Assembly: GCF_029892605.1 (NCBI RefSeq)
Contig: NZ_JARXWF010000003.1
Location: 1-64,000, forward strand
DNA: 64,000 bases
Source: Parabacteroides sp. PM6-13
GTDB taxonomy: Bacteria > Bacteroidota > Bacteroidia > Bacteroidales > Tannerellaceae
Direction: 5' to 3'
Below are positions 17,403-25,471 of this stretch, piece by piece. The notes below the pieces were generated by a model that ran no database searches, had not been told where the DNA came from, and saw only the letters and a list, made by a program, of their open reading frames with translations. Made by a program: the position numbers and the translations under genes. Every line of letters begins with the position of its first letter. The first letter of the stretch is position 1.

Positions 17403-17761
17403 TTCTCCTCTTTTTCGATAAATTCCTTCAATTGTTTCAACGCTTCGCGCGAGGCCGATAGCGTATAGTTGATCGTTTGGGCATCCGACAATACAATCTT
17501 TTGTTTGGCGATATGAATGTAATGTATGTATTGGCGGTTGATAATCAAAGACTTCCCGATGCGTATAAAGAAATAGCTCTCGTTACCCAGTTGGCTGGCA
17601 ATCATCTTTTCTATCTGTCCCAGTTGATACGAGAGCAATTTCGACTCTCCATCCGCCTGAATTAGGTTCGAATAGTTTCCATCCGATGAGATGTAAACGA
17701 TCCGTTCGGGCAGAATGCGTACCAGGTCGTTCGAGGTCGATATGATAAAATGCTTTTTCAT
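17399..17761 (-). CDS. Stand-alone LytTR DNA-binding regulator
   Basis: A 120-residue protein consisting of a LytTR domain only: LVRILPERIVYISSDGNYSN, ESYFFIRIGKSLIINRQYI and the closing strand-helix with ALKQLKEFIEKEEK. LytTR domains bind direct repeats or short palindromes as beta-type DNA-binding domains. There is no receiver domain, so the input must come from elsewhere, possibly from the membrane protein encoded 4 bp in overlap downstream. The ATG at 17761 starts the family match. A TATATTTG -7 box and two tandem palindromes lie immediately upstream, suggesting autoregulation. Confidence 0.85.
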   Translation of the reverse strand: MKKHFIISTSNDLVRILPERIVYISSDGNYSNLIQADGESKLLSYQLGQIEKMIASQLGNESYFFIRIGKSLIINRQYIHYIHIAKQKIVLSDAQTINYTLSASREALKQLKEFIEKEEK

Positions 17762-17779
17762 GGTGTATTTTACAGTATA

Positions 17780-17787
17780 CAAATATA
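17780..17787 (-). promoter_or_regulatory. Candidate -7 box TATATTTG for the LytTR operon
   Basis: On the minus strand TATATTTG fits TAnnTTTG. It lies about 19 bp before the LytTR ATG at 17761, with the tandem palindromes 22 bp further upstream, where an activator would sit. Confidence 0.6.
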
Positions 17788-17809
17788 AGCGGATTACCTT
17801 GTTTTTTTA

Positions 17810-17849
17810 TTCTCACCCGCATGAGAATTTTTTCTCACGCGGGTGAGAA
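17810..17849. promoter_or_regulatory. Two tandem palindromes TTCTCA-N6-TGAGAA (candidate operators)
   Basis: Copy 1 (17810-17827) reads TTCTCACCCGCATGAGAA and copy 2 (17832-17849) reads TTCTCACGCGGGTGAGAA. Each is an inverted repeat and they are separated by TTTT. The start-to-start distance is 22 bp, about two helical turns, so two dimers would bind the same DNA face. The outer arms can also form one long hairpin (TTCTCACCCGC / GCGGGTGAGAA). A terminator for the upstream gene is less likely because the minus-strand side is followed by A residues. Confidence 0.6.
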
Positions 17850-17910
17850 TTTTTTTATAGGCTCAAAACAGGTTACTTGATATGTAGCCTTCCGGTTCGA
17901 GCAAACGCTC

Positions 17911-19212
17911 TTATTTGAAGAATGTGATCCAATTTGTTGCGCAAGGTTGGATTGTGTGGTGTATTTCAACCGGCTTGTTTTTTTCATTCCGATACCAGGA
18001 ATAATTCCAGCCTGTTCCCATATCAAGATAAAGCGCTTCTATTGCTCCTGCTTTTTTTAAGCTATTAATGAAATTGTCAAACCGAACCATGCCTTTTGAA
18101 TCGGCAATGGCCAGGCGATTTCCAATCATACACAAAGCTCTGAACTCATTTATATCTGAAGCAGGGCGAGTGTATGGAACTTTTTCGCCTTCATGAATTA
18201 ACATCTCCTGTGCAAAACCACATCCACCGGCTTTTGCAGCCTTGTTAAACTCTGCGGAGTAATTTTTATATAAGAACTTGGGGCCTCCGTTATAATATAC
18301 AAAAGCGCCCGTATTACGGGTACATGAGTATCCCTTTTCTCTTTTCCCCTCACTCACATGGTCACCGGCAATGTTTTCATGCTTGAATTTATACTGCATG
18401 GCTCCGGTGAATGCCGCTGCGGCAAACATGATGACGGTTTTTTCGGATTTTGCAGGCCTTACTCCGCAACGCAGATCTATATGTCGGTAGTTGGGGTAGT
18501 AAATGGTCAGATTACAGGTATCAACTATTTCGACAGGATTCGGTGTTTTGGATTGTGGAAATGCATCCTCCTTCTCTTGAAATACCGGCTTTTGGGCAGT
18601 GAGGATATCTATAAACATCTTGACACGTGCCAAACATTCTCGTAGTCCGTTTTTGAGGCGACTTTGTTTTACGGGTGATGGAGCTGCGTTGATGGCTACG
18701 GCATGAATCCCATTGTTCTCGGCAAGCCATATGGCTCTTTCGTTATGATATTTTTGAGAAATAAGTATGAGGCTGTCCAGACCATATACCTCTTTGGCTT
18801 TAACGATGGAATATAGCGTTCGCGTTCCTTCATAATCAAGGATGATCCTTCCTTTCGGGACACCTCTGGCTACCAGTGAATCGAGAATTGCCTTTGGCTC
18901 ATCGCATCCGTTCTTCTGTGTGATAGAATAATCGCCTCCGCTTGCAATGATATAATCCACCTTTCCCGCCTTGTATAACTCATCGGCGGTCTGGATGCGG
19001 TAATCGAAATAATAATTGTGCGCGCCGGCAGGCGTTATCGGTGATGTTGCCAACAGTAAACCGGCCTTATGAGCGGGTATCTCTTCAACCGTATCATAAT
19101 TCTTCCCCGAAGCATTCCACGACACAAGGAGATAGCATCCCGTAATAACCAACCCCATAATAGCCAAAATGACTACGGTAGCCCTTAAAAATATTTTTGA
19201 TTTGACTGTCAT
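17911..19212 (-). CDS. SanA/YdcF-like DUF218 domain fused to phosphodiester-glycosidase-like domain
   Basis: A 433-residue protein. A membrane anchor (about 7-30, FLRATVVILAIMGLVITGCY) is followed by a DUF218/SanA-like domain at about 45-205 (YIIASGGDYSI, ILDYEGTRTLYSIVKAKEVY, LILISQKYHNERAIWLAENN). SanA-type proteins are linked to envelope permeability in E. coli. Residues about 230-430 read as a NAGPA-like domain (VIMFAAAAFTGAMQYKFKHE, FRALCMIGNRLAIADSKGMV, LKKAGAIEALYLDMGTGWNY), matching the architecture of the neighbouring membrane protein at 15717-17402. The fusion suggests envelope sugar-phosphate work in the periplasm; the reaction is inferred. The downstream LytTR operon is separated by 150 bp with its own promoter. 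Confidence 0.75.
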   Translation of the reverse strand: MTVKSKIFLRATVVILAIMGLVITGCYLLVSWNASGKNYDTVEEIPAHKAGLLLATSPITPAGAHNYYFDYRIQTADELYKAGKVDYIIASGGDYSITQKNGCDEPKAILDSLVARGVPKGRIILDYEGTRTLYSIVKAKEVYGLDSLILISQKYHNERAIWLAENNGIHAVAINAAPSPVKQSRLKNGLRECLARVKMFIDILTAQKPVFQEKEDAFPQSKTPNPVEIVDTCNLTIYYPNYRHIDLRCGVRPAKSEKTVIMFAAAAFTGAMQYKFKHENIAGDHVSEGKREKGYSCTRNTGAFVYYNGGPKFLYKNYSAEFNKAAKAGGCGFAQEMLIHEGEKVPYTRPASDINEFRALCMIGNRLAIADSKGMVRFDNFINSLKKAGAIEALYLDMGTGWNYSWYRNEKNKPVEIHHTIQPCATNWITFFK

Positions 19213-19260
19213 AGGGGGCTTGTTAACGTTTTACGATAAGCTGTCTGTTTTTCACTATGA

Positions 19261-20655
19261 TCATTTCACCGTAACCCCCTCGATGAACTCATTTGTGGTG
19301 AAATAATTGATATCGTCTATTCTTTTCCCGTTGATGATGATATTCTCGAAAAGGATATTTTTTACCTTACGGTCTTTATCATAGCCTTTTAGGATAGGCG
19401 GATTTTCGCCTATGCCATTATAAGTTATATTTCGGAATGTGACATCTTCGATGCCTCGCCCGGGAGCATGATCGTACTTATCATTGAAACGCACATTCAC
19501 ATTAATAAGACGCCCTTCCTGAATACTCTCCACGCGGATGTCTTCAAAAAGGACACGTCGCACCAGGTTGCGGTCGCCAACATCAATCGTCATAGCTCCC
19601 TGGTATGGAATATCGTCCTCATCGTGTTCTAAGATATCGATATTTTGGAAGGTGATATCTTCCAAGGTATCGCCCGGCTCACGCTCGTAGTCTCCATGCC
19701 CACCGATATTGATCGGATGAGCTATATCGGCCCATAGGGTAGAATTCTTTACTGTTATGTTTTTTACATCGCCGTAATAACTCCAACGATGTGCATAAAG
19801 GGCTATACAATCATCGCTATTGCGCATAAAGACATTATCGATTTCTACATTCCGGCAACTCATCAGGTCTAATCCGTCACTCCATCCTTTACAGCTAAAA
19901 CTCTTTAGGTTACGAATAGTCAGTCCGTCGGCTTCACCGCCAAAGACCGTATAATGATCGGGATTGATGACTGTGATACCCTCAATCAATACGTTTTTTG
20001 AATGGGTTACTTCCACACCACGAATCGGTTGATCCAGTATGCCTCGGCCAATAATACGCACATTCTCCGCTTTATCTACCAATAATTTGGCTCTTACCAC
20101 CGCTCCGGGCGCCAGATAAACCGTCGTATTCGATGGGATACGAATCTGATTATTGGGTTGGTCTTTCGGCGTATGTACTCCGGGACCCATATAGATCACA
20201 CCCTTCTCACTTTTCGTATAAGTTTCCGTTTCCAGCGGATTGGCGAAAAGATGCAGGTTATGCAAACGGTCACCATTGAACTCAATGGATAAGTACGCTG
20301 GTTTCTCTAAGGTAAAGAGAATCGTATTTTGATGAACCGTATGCTTAATCCCTTTAGAATAGGGACGAATGGCTACCTCTCCGATCAATCCGTTATTCTT
20401 TTTTACCATTACTTCTACAGGAGTTCCCATATCGAATTGCACCATAGAAGCATTCTGCACATTATCCATATCAACCCGTACGTTATATTCAAACAGATCT
20501 TGCCATTCCCCTCCGGGAATGCGTACACGCACGGTATAGTCGTCATTGTGACGACTATACAATAGTTCGCGAGGAACAGGATGAATTACCAAATCTCCGG
20601 CTAATATATAACCACTTATCAATAAAGAGAAAAATAGGAATAAGGAGCGTTTCAT
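19261..20655 (-). CDS. Secreted glycoside hydrolase family 28-like protein (polygalacturonase fold)
   Basis: A 464-residue protein with a signal peptide (MKRSLFLFFSLLISGYILAG), an N-terminal beta-sandwich of about 120 residues, and a right-handed parallel beta-helix. GH28 catalytic motifs can be seen in order: SDGLD (about 260), the acid pair in NSDDCIA (about 280) and GGHG (about 320). The final Arg/Lys motif of classic GH28 (RIK) is not obvious. Known family role: hydrolysis of galacturonan or rhamnogalacturonan. The ATG at 20655 is preferred over one 6 bp upstream because it begins the signal peptide cleanly. It lies 58 bp after the stop of a GH127 tail on the same strand, a pectin/arabinan theme. 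Confidence 0.8.
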   Translation of the reverse strand: MKRSLFLFFSLLISGYILAGDLVIHPVPRELLYSRHNDDYTVRVRIPGGEWQDLFEYNVRVDMDNVQNASMVQFDMGTPVEVMVKKNNGLIGEVAIRPYSKGIKHTVHQNTILFTLEKPAYLSIEFNGDRLHNLHLFANPLETETYTKSEKGVIYMGPGVHTPKDQPNNQIRIPSNTTVYLAPGAVVRAKLLVDKAENVRIIGRGILDQPIRGVEVTHSKNVLIEGITVINPDHYTVFGGEADGLTIRNLKSFSCKGWSDGLDLMSCRNVEIDNVFMRNSDDCIALYAHRWSYYGDVKNITVKNSTLWADIAHPINIGGHGDYEREPGDTLEDITFQNIDILEHDEDDIPYQGAMTIDVGDRNLVRRVLFEDIRVESIQEGRLINVNVRFNDKYDHAPGRGIEDVTFRNITYNGIGENPPILKGYDKDRKVKNILFENIIINGKRIDDINYFTTNEFIEGVTVK

Positions 20656-20713
20656 ATGCATATCATTTATATTGAAATACGAATATAAGAAGTTATTTAC
20701 CTAAAAGCGTAAA

Positions 20714-21216
20714 TTACTTAATCAGATTCCAATAGACCACATAACGTTGATGGTGGATTCTATGGATAGGCTCCAGGCGAATCTGCTCGTTGATGGCTTG
20801 GAACACCAATGGTTTATCGGTCGTTTGAATATAGTCAGACAAACGCTTCTTATCTATTTTTAGTCCTGTCTTTAGGGTTGCCGGCACCCGATAGTCATAG
20901 GTGTAATAATCATTATGTAGTTCCGGATCAGAGAAAGGAGCGGGAGACTGCATACCCTCCATTCCCATCGCACCCGCCAACACCAACGGACCATAGGTGA
21001 TGGCAAAAACATCCGGATTGTCATTGGCTTCCGCTACTTGCAGTGTCATCGGGAAGGTTATTTCAACCCTATCGCCCTCTCTCCATGTTCTATTCAATAC
21101 GATATAGCTGGATGGCTTTTGTTTTACAGCGACTCTCTTTCCATTGATCTTTACCGATACCTGTTGAGCCCAGGAGGGATAGCGCAAACGCAGGGCGTAT
21201 TTTACAGGCTTTAAAG
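20714..21216 (-). pseudogene. C-terminal remnant of a GH127 (beta-L-arabinofuranosidase-like) gene
   Basis: About 165 codons remain, reading LKPVKYALRLRYPSWAQQVS and on to TYGPLVLAGAMGMEG and QPLVFQAIN-like blocks, the typical C-terminal beta domains of GH127/DUF1680 proteins (normally 600-800 residues). The catalytic (alpha/alpha)6 barrel is absent. Upstream, at about 21205-21216, the sequence switches to the first codons of a tyrosine recombinase gene in another frame. No start codon or signal peptide exists, so I call it a pseudogene, although the C-terminal reading frame is intact. Confidence 0.8.
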
Positions 21217-21249
21217 GTACTTTTCTTTGATTCCATAATAAACTCTTTT
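21205..21249 (-). pseudogene. 5' end of a tyrosine recombinase gene (scar A)
   Basis: On the minus strand from the ATG at 21236 the sequence encodes MESKKSTFK, the normal N-terminus of Bacteroidales tyrosine recombinases, then runs into the GH127 tail out of frame. The stretch 21211-21249 matches 22494-22532 with about four mismatches in 39 bp; the second copy continues as a longer recombinase fragment. Confidence 0.65.
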
Positions 21250-21281
21250 ATTGGTTTTCTTTGCAAAATATGCGAAGATAA

Positions 21282-21312
21282 TTTGTGGTGCGGAGAAAAA
21301 GGAGTATATTTG
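21282..21312 (+). promoter_or_regulatory. Promoter TTTG-N19-TATATTTG of the first Fic gene
   Basis: TTTG at 21282-21285 and TATATTTG at 21305-21312 are 19 bp apart, an excellent match to the Bacteroidetes -33/-7 consensus. The ATG of the Fic gene lies 35 bp downstream. Confidence 0.75.
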
Positions 21313-21347
21313 TCGCAATAACTGCGTAGAATAAAACTGTAAACTTT

Positions 21348-22442
21348 ATGTATATATATCAGACTAAGGATTGGCCGAATTTCACATGGGATAATGGCAA
21401 ACTGCTTATATTGTTAGCTAATGTAAGACATTTGCAGGGTCGTTTATTGGGACAAATGGAAAGTTTAGGGTTTAAATTAAAAGAAGAAGCCGTACTTTCT
21501 ACGTTGACTTTGGATGTTCTGAAATCAACTGAAATAGAAGGAGAAATCCTGAATAAAGACCAAGTGCGTTCGTCTATTGCCCGTAAATTAGGCTTGGATG
21601 TATCCGGCCTGGTCGATTCGCCCAGAAATGTGGATGGTGTTGTAGAAATGATGCTTGATGCCACGCAGAACTATATGCGACCGATAACCACTGAAAGGCT
21701 ATTGGGTTGGCATGCCGCACTTTTCCCGACCGGTTTTAGTGGTATGTGTAAAATAGAGGTCGGCAAGTATCGGAGTGGTGATATGCAAGTCGTTTCCGGA
21801 GCAATGGGCAAAGAGAAAGTTCATTATGAAGCTCCTAAACCGGATCAGGTGGAAGCCGAAATGAGTTTATTCTTGAAATGGTTTAATGATACATCATCAG
21901 AGATAGACCCTGTACTGAAAGCTGCAATCGCACATTTCTGGTTTGTTATTATTCACCCATTCGATGATGGGAATGGTCGTATTGCGCGTATTATAACAGA
22001 CCTTCAACTTGCTCGAAGCGATGGAAGTTCACAGCGTTTCTACAGTATGTCAAACCAGATACTTGTTGAGCGTAAGAAATACTACGAAGTATTGGAAAAG
22101 GTTCAGCATGGAACAAGCGATATAAGTGAATGGCTTGTCTGGTTTCTTTCCTGTCTTGAAAATGCGCTAATAAACAGTGGTGATGTATTGGAGTCCGTTC
22201 TAACAAAAGCCAAGTTTTGGGAAAAGCATAGCCAAACGCCGCTTAATGATCGGCAACGGTTAATGCTTAACAAATTGTTAGATGGATTTGATGGAAAACT
22301 AACGTCTTCCAAATGGGCTAAAATAACGAAATGCTCGCAAGATACAGCTATCCGCGATATACAAGATCTCATTAATAAGAAAATTTTGCAAAAAGAAATA
22401 CAAGGAGGTAGAAGTACAAATTATGAATTGATTGTAACATAG
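21348..22442 (+). CDS. Fic family protein (class II, with N-terminal DUF4172 and C-terminal winged helix)
   Basis: A 364-residue cytosolic protein. The N-terminal DUF4172 region begins YQTKDWPNFTWDNGKLL and carries the auto-inhibitory motif STEIEG (residues 60-65, fitting S/T-x3-E-G/N), the class II arrangement. The canonical Fic catalytic motif HPFDDGNGRIAR is at 203-214, and a C-terminal helix-turn-helix (TKCSQDTAIRDIQDLINKKI) ends the chain. Known role: transfer of AMP from ATP to a target protein hydroxyl; the target is unknown. It has its own promoter and is flanked on both sides by 5' fragments of recombinase genes. A second copy, about 90% or more alike by eye, lies at 47561-48646. Confidence 0.9.
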   Translation: MYIYQTKDWPNFTWDNGKLLILLANVRHLQGRLLGQMESLGFKLKEEAVLSTLTLDVLKSTEIEGEILNKDQVRSSIARKLGLDVSGLVDSPRNVDGVVEMMLDATQNYMRPITTERLLGWHAALFPTGFSGMCKIEVGKYRSGDMQVVSGAMGKEKVHYEAPKPDQVEAEMSLFLKWFNDTSSEIDPVLKAAIAHFWFVIIHPFDDGNGRIARIITDLQLARSDGSSQRFYSMSNQILVERKKYYEVLEKVQHGTSDISEWLVWFLSCLENALINSGDVLESVLTKAKFWEKHSQTPLNDRQRLMLNKLLDGFDGKLTSSKWAKITKCSQDTAIRDIQDLINKKILQKEIQGGRSTNYELIVT

Positions 22443-22532
22443 GTGCTTCCCCATTTTTCAACATCTTGTGCTTTCTTAGTAGAAAGTTCACATTAAAGGT
22501 ACTTTTCTTTAATCCCATGATAAACTCCTTTC
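22440..22532 (-). pseudogene. 5' fragment of a tyrosine recombinase gene (scar B)
   Basis: From the ATG at 22518 on the minus strand, about 26 codons encode MGLKKSTFNVNFLLRKHKML then KNGEAP, the usual N-terminal SAM-like arm of a Bacteroidales phage-type integrase. It stops abruptly at the 3' end of the Fic gene, where the frame runs into antisense Fic sequence. The region 22494-22532 is the partner of the direct repeat at 21211-21249. Confidence 0.75.
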
Positions 22533-22610
22533 GTGGTTACAAAATTACTATTAAGAGTTCATTTATGAGCTATGTAAAATCCTGAAATACAGTGAATAAG
22601 AATCCAAAAA

Positions 22611-22643
22611 GTGGGACTTTTTGTGAGAATTATAAAGTCCCAC
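22611..22643. terminator. Inverted repeat GTGGGACTTT / AAAGTCCCAC
   Basis: A 10-bp perfect stem with a 13-nt loop in the gene-free stretch 22533-22762 between the recombinase fragment and the IS21 end. It may end transcription from the Fic gene. A second, imperfect hairpin (about 22708-22738, followed by a T-run) lies next to it. Confidence 0.5.
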
Positions 22644-22937
22644 GAATTAGCCTTTTTTGATTGCGTTTTAATGGGATTTTTTGCTGGGGTAGGTAAAAAG
22701 AAAAAGTCCTGTATTCTATTGAATATCAGGATTTTTCTTTGATTTTCTAAATCTATTAGCGGTGGAAAATCCACTCCCCATTGACCCCTGTTCGCCAATC
22801 AAAACTGATCCCCTTCGCCAATCGAAATTGACCCCGTTTGCCAATTGAAATTGATCCCCTTCAATCGAGTCATTTGTTAGTTGTTATTGAGCCTTCTTAA
22901 AGCTGTTACTTTAAACAGATTTTAAGAAAACAGGATT

Positions 22938-24494
22938 ATGGCCAATAAACAAATTAGTATGCAAAAGATTCGCCAAGTGCTACGTTGTTATGCACAAGGA
23001 AAAGGGACTAAAGCAATGAGTAGTATGCTCAGTATGTCCCGCAACACGATTAAAAAGTATCTTCAAAAGTTCCAGACATTAGAATTGAGTTATGAACAGG
23101 CACTGGAACTGAGTGACAGTGAACTGGCAGAACTGTTCCAGGAGAAGCCGTCAGAGGAGATTGTCTCCAAGCGTCAACAGGATTTAGAGAAACTGCTTCC
23201 CTCTTACTGTAAACGCCTTAAACGTAAAGGGGTTACTCGTGAGATGTTACACGCAGAATACCTCGCACTTTACCCTGACGGCTACGCCCGTTCGCGCTTT
23301 AATAGTTACATTCAACGTTATGAACAGCGTTCGCGTCCCATCATGCATTTGGAGCATAAAGCGGGCGATAAGGTTTTTATCGATTTTGCGGGCAAGAAAC
23401 TATCTATAGTGGACAGTTCTACGGGTGAAATCAACGAAGTCGAGGTTTTTGTAGCCATTCTCCCTTGTAGTCAGCTCACTTACGTAGAAGCGGTCCATAG
23501 CCAAAAGAAAGAAGATCTGATTACAGCCTGTGAACATGCTTTTTTCTTTTTTGAAGGTGTTCCTCAAGCCATTGTGCCGGATAACCTCAAGGCAGCCGTA
23601 ACCAAGAGCAGTAAGTATGAAGCTATCATCAATGATGACTTCGCATCTTTCGCCGAACATTACGATTGTACAGTAATCCCCACCCGAGCTTACAAGCCAC
23701 GCGATAAAGCACTGGTAGAAGGAGCGGTAAAACTCATTTATCGTAGTATCTATACTCGACTTGAAGACCGGGTGTTCCATGATCTGACTACATTAAACGC
23801 GGCTATACGTGTCGCATTGGAAGTGCATAATAATACACCATTCTCCGGTCGTGATTATAGTCGTCGTGAACAATTTGAGGAGATAGAGCGGATGTATCTT
23901 AGCGGGCTAAACCCTATTCGTTATGAGCTCAAAAAACAATCTCAAGTAACAGTTATGAAGAATGGGCATATCCGTTTAAGTGAAGATGCGCATTACTATA
24001 GCGTGCCCAGTAAATACATAGGCAAGAAGGTTAAATTGCTCTATACATCTTTTCTTGTGGAAGTTTATTATAAATACGAAAAGATTGCCGAGCATCCCCG
24101 TGATCTCTCTCGTTACCGATATACAACCCATGTGGACCACCTGGCATCTCATCACAGGTTCCAAACCGATTGGAGTGCGGAGAAGTTTATCCAGGAAGCT
24201 GCTGTTATCCATCCTGATGTAGCAACATACATAGGTAAAGTCATAGAATCTAAAGCGCATCCGGAGCAGGCTTACAAGTCTTGTAGTGGGATATTAAGCT
24301 TCGTTCGTCGTGTTGGAGCCAAGCGGTTAATTAATGCCTGTCGTTGGGCTGAAAGCTATGGTTTATATAACTATCCGGCTATAGAAAGAATACTTAGTAA
24401 TCGTCAGGATGAACTGCCGTTGGAGAATGAAGCAGATATAAACAAAGATCTCCCTTCTCATGAGAATATCCGGGGGAAAGAGTATTACCGGTAA
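22938..24494 (+). CDS. istA: IS21 family transposase IstA
   Basis: A 518-residue transposase. An N-terminal helix-turn-helix (KAMSSMLSMSRNTIKKYLQK, residues about 20-45) precedes an rve integrase core. The DDE acids can be placed: the first Asp in KVFIDFAGKKL (about 143), the second in AIVPDNLKAAV (about 218) and the Glu in KALVEGAVKLIYR (about 255), the usual 35-residue spacing. A C-terminal Mu-type domain follows with HYYSVPSKYIGKKV. It acts with IstB in cut-and-paste transposition. The frame is uninterrupted and full length for the family. Confidence 0.9.
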   Translation: MANKQISMQKIRQVLRCYAQGKGTKAMSSMLSMSRNTIKKYLQKFQTLELSYEQALELSDSELAELFQEKPSEEIVSKRQQDLEKLLPSYCKRLKRKGVTREMLHAEYLALYPDGYARSRFNSYIQRYEQRSRPIMHLEHKAGDKVFIDFAGKKLSIVDSSTGEINEVEVFVAILPCSQLTYVEAVHSQKKEDLITACEHAFFFFEGVPQAIVPDNLKAAVTKSSKYEAIINDDFASFAEHYDCTVIPTRAYKPRDKALVEGAVKLIYRSIYTRLEDRVFHDLTTLNAAIRVALEVHNNTPFSGRDYSRREQFEEIERMYLSGLNPIRYELKKQSQVTVMKNGHIRLSEDAHYYSVPSKYIGKKVKLLYTSFLVEVYYKYEKIAEHPRDLSRYRYTTHVDHLASHHRFQTDWSAEKFIQEAAVIHPDVATYIGKVIESKAHPEQAYKSCSGILSFVRRVGAKRLINACRWAESYGLYNYPAIERILSNRQDELPLENEADINKDLPSHENIRGKEYYR

Positions 24495-24526
24495 GAAGAA
24501 AACAACAATACAAAAGAACAGAAGAA

Positions 24527-25258
24527 ATGGAAATGAATAAAGAAACGCTTGATAAGATGACTCAAATGCGTCTTCAGGGAATGTATTATGCTTTTAAAAC
24601 CTCGCTGGAATCGTTACACAAAGAAAGCATGACCATTGATCAGTTTGTATCATGGCTTATTATCTCAGAGTGGGATGACCGTCGTAATCGCAACATTCAG
24701 CGGGCTCTCCGGCAAGCTTCCTTTCGTCATAAAGCCTCGGTGGAAGAAATAGACTTCTCCATAGAACGGGGATTAGACCGTAACCAGGTTCAGCGATTAG
24801 CTGAGCTTGGTTTTGTGGCAGAGCATAAAGACCTGTTTATAACCGGAAGTACAGGAACTGGAAAGAGTTACCTGGCTTCGGCTCTGGGACATCAGGCCTG
24901 TTTAAAAGGATATAAGGTGCTATACTCTAATACTTCCCGGTTAATGGGAGCACTTAAGGCGGCAAAAGCTAAAGGAACGATATTGACCGATCTGAGGAAA
25001 ATAGAAAGAATGGATCTGTTGATATTAGATGACTTTGGATTACACCCTTTTGATGCAACAGCCAGAATGAACCTCTTGGATGTAATAGAAGACCGGTATG
25101 GAAAGAAGTCGACTATCATTACATCACAAATACCCGTAGGAGATTGGCATGATATGATTGGTGACAAAACAGTCGCTGATGCTATACTGGACCGCATTGT
25201 TCATCAGGCGATCAGAGTAGAACTTTACGGAGAATCGCTCAGAAAAAAGAAAATCTAA
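24527..25258 (+). CDS. istB: IS21 helper ATPase IstB
   Basis: A 243-residue DnaC-like AAA+ ATPase. Walker A is GSTGTGKS at residues 107-114, Walker B is LLILDDFGLHPF, and the sensor region has STIITSQIPVGDWHD. IstB remodels target DNA for the IstA transposase. It starts 32 bp after the istA stop and is full length, so the element could still be mobile. Confidence 0.92.
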   Translation: MEMNKETLDKMTQMRLQGMYYAFKTSLESLHKESMTIDQFVSWLIISEWDDRRNRNIQRALRQASFRHKASVEEIDFSIERGLDRNQVQRLAELGFVAEHKDLFITGSTGTGKSYLASALGHQACLKGYKVLYSNTSRLMGALKAAKAKGTILTDLRKIERMDLLILDDFGLHPFDATARMNLLDVIEDRYGKKSTIITSQIPVGDWHDMIGDKTVADAILDRIVHQAIRVELYGESLRKKKI

Positions 25259-25269
25259 AAAGAAATGAT

Positions 25270-25277
25270 TATTTTTG
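25270..25277 (+). promoter_or_regulatory. Candidate outward-facing -7 box TATTTTTG in the IS21 3' end
   Basis: TATTTTTG fits TAnnTTTG, inside the IS after istB and pointing to the operon at 25472. No equally good box lies between the IS end (25420) and that operon, so the IS may supply transcription. No clear -33 element was seen. Confidence 0.35.
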
Positions 25278-25471
25278 TGAAATTAATTAAAATGTAAACC
25301 CGGCTAAATAGAATGTTTACAAACCTCAAAAACAACCTCAAAAACGACCTCGCTTTGAAGCGCAACTTTAAGGGGTCACTTTGAATTGGCCGAAGGGGGT
25401 CACTTTCGATGGAATTTCCAGTGGTGAATGAACTGGTTGTGGAATGAGATTTTAAAACACTATGCGAATTA

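Larger units (their letters stand above)
22763..25420 (+). mobile_element. IS21 family insertion sequence (istA-istB)
   Basis: The left end starts TGGAAAATCCACTCCCC and the right end finishes GATGGAATTTCCA, so the ends are related inverted repeats ending TG...CA. Inside each end are repeated subterminal boxes: three or four copies of a unit like TTCGCCAATCGAAATTGACCCC on the left, and GGGGTCACTTTGAATTGGCCGAAG plus a second copy on the right, as expected for IS21 transposase binding sites. Both genes are intact. I could not find an identical target duplication (left flank ...TTAGCGG, right flank GTGGTGA...), so the exact edges could be off by a few bases or the flanks have changed. Confidence 0.85.

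Noticed and set aside
17810-17849. Terminator for the SanA/NAGPA fusion gene
   Set aside because: On the minus strand the hairpin is followed by A-rich, not T-rich, sequence, and the two-fold repeat of a palindrome at a 22-bp period fits operators better.
20714-25420. Prophage or integrative conjugative element
   Set aside because: Only recombinase fragments and an IS are present; no capsid, relaxase, tra or packaging genes were seen.
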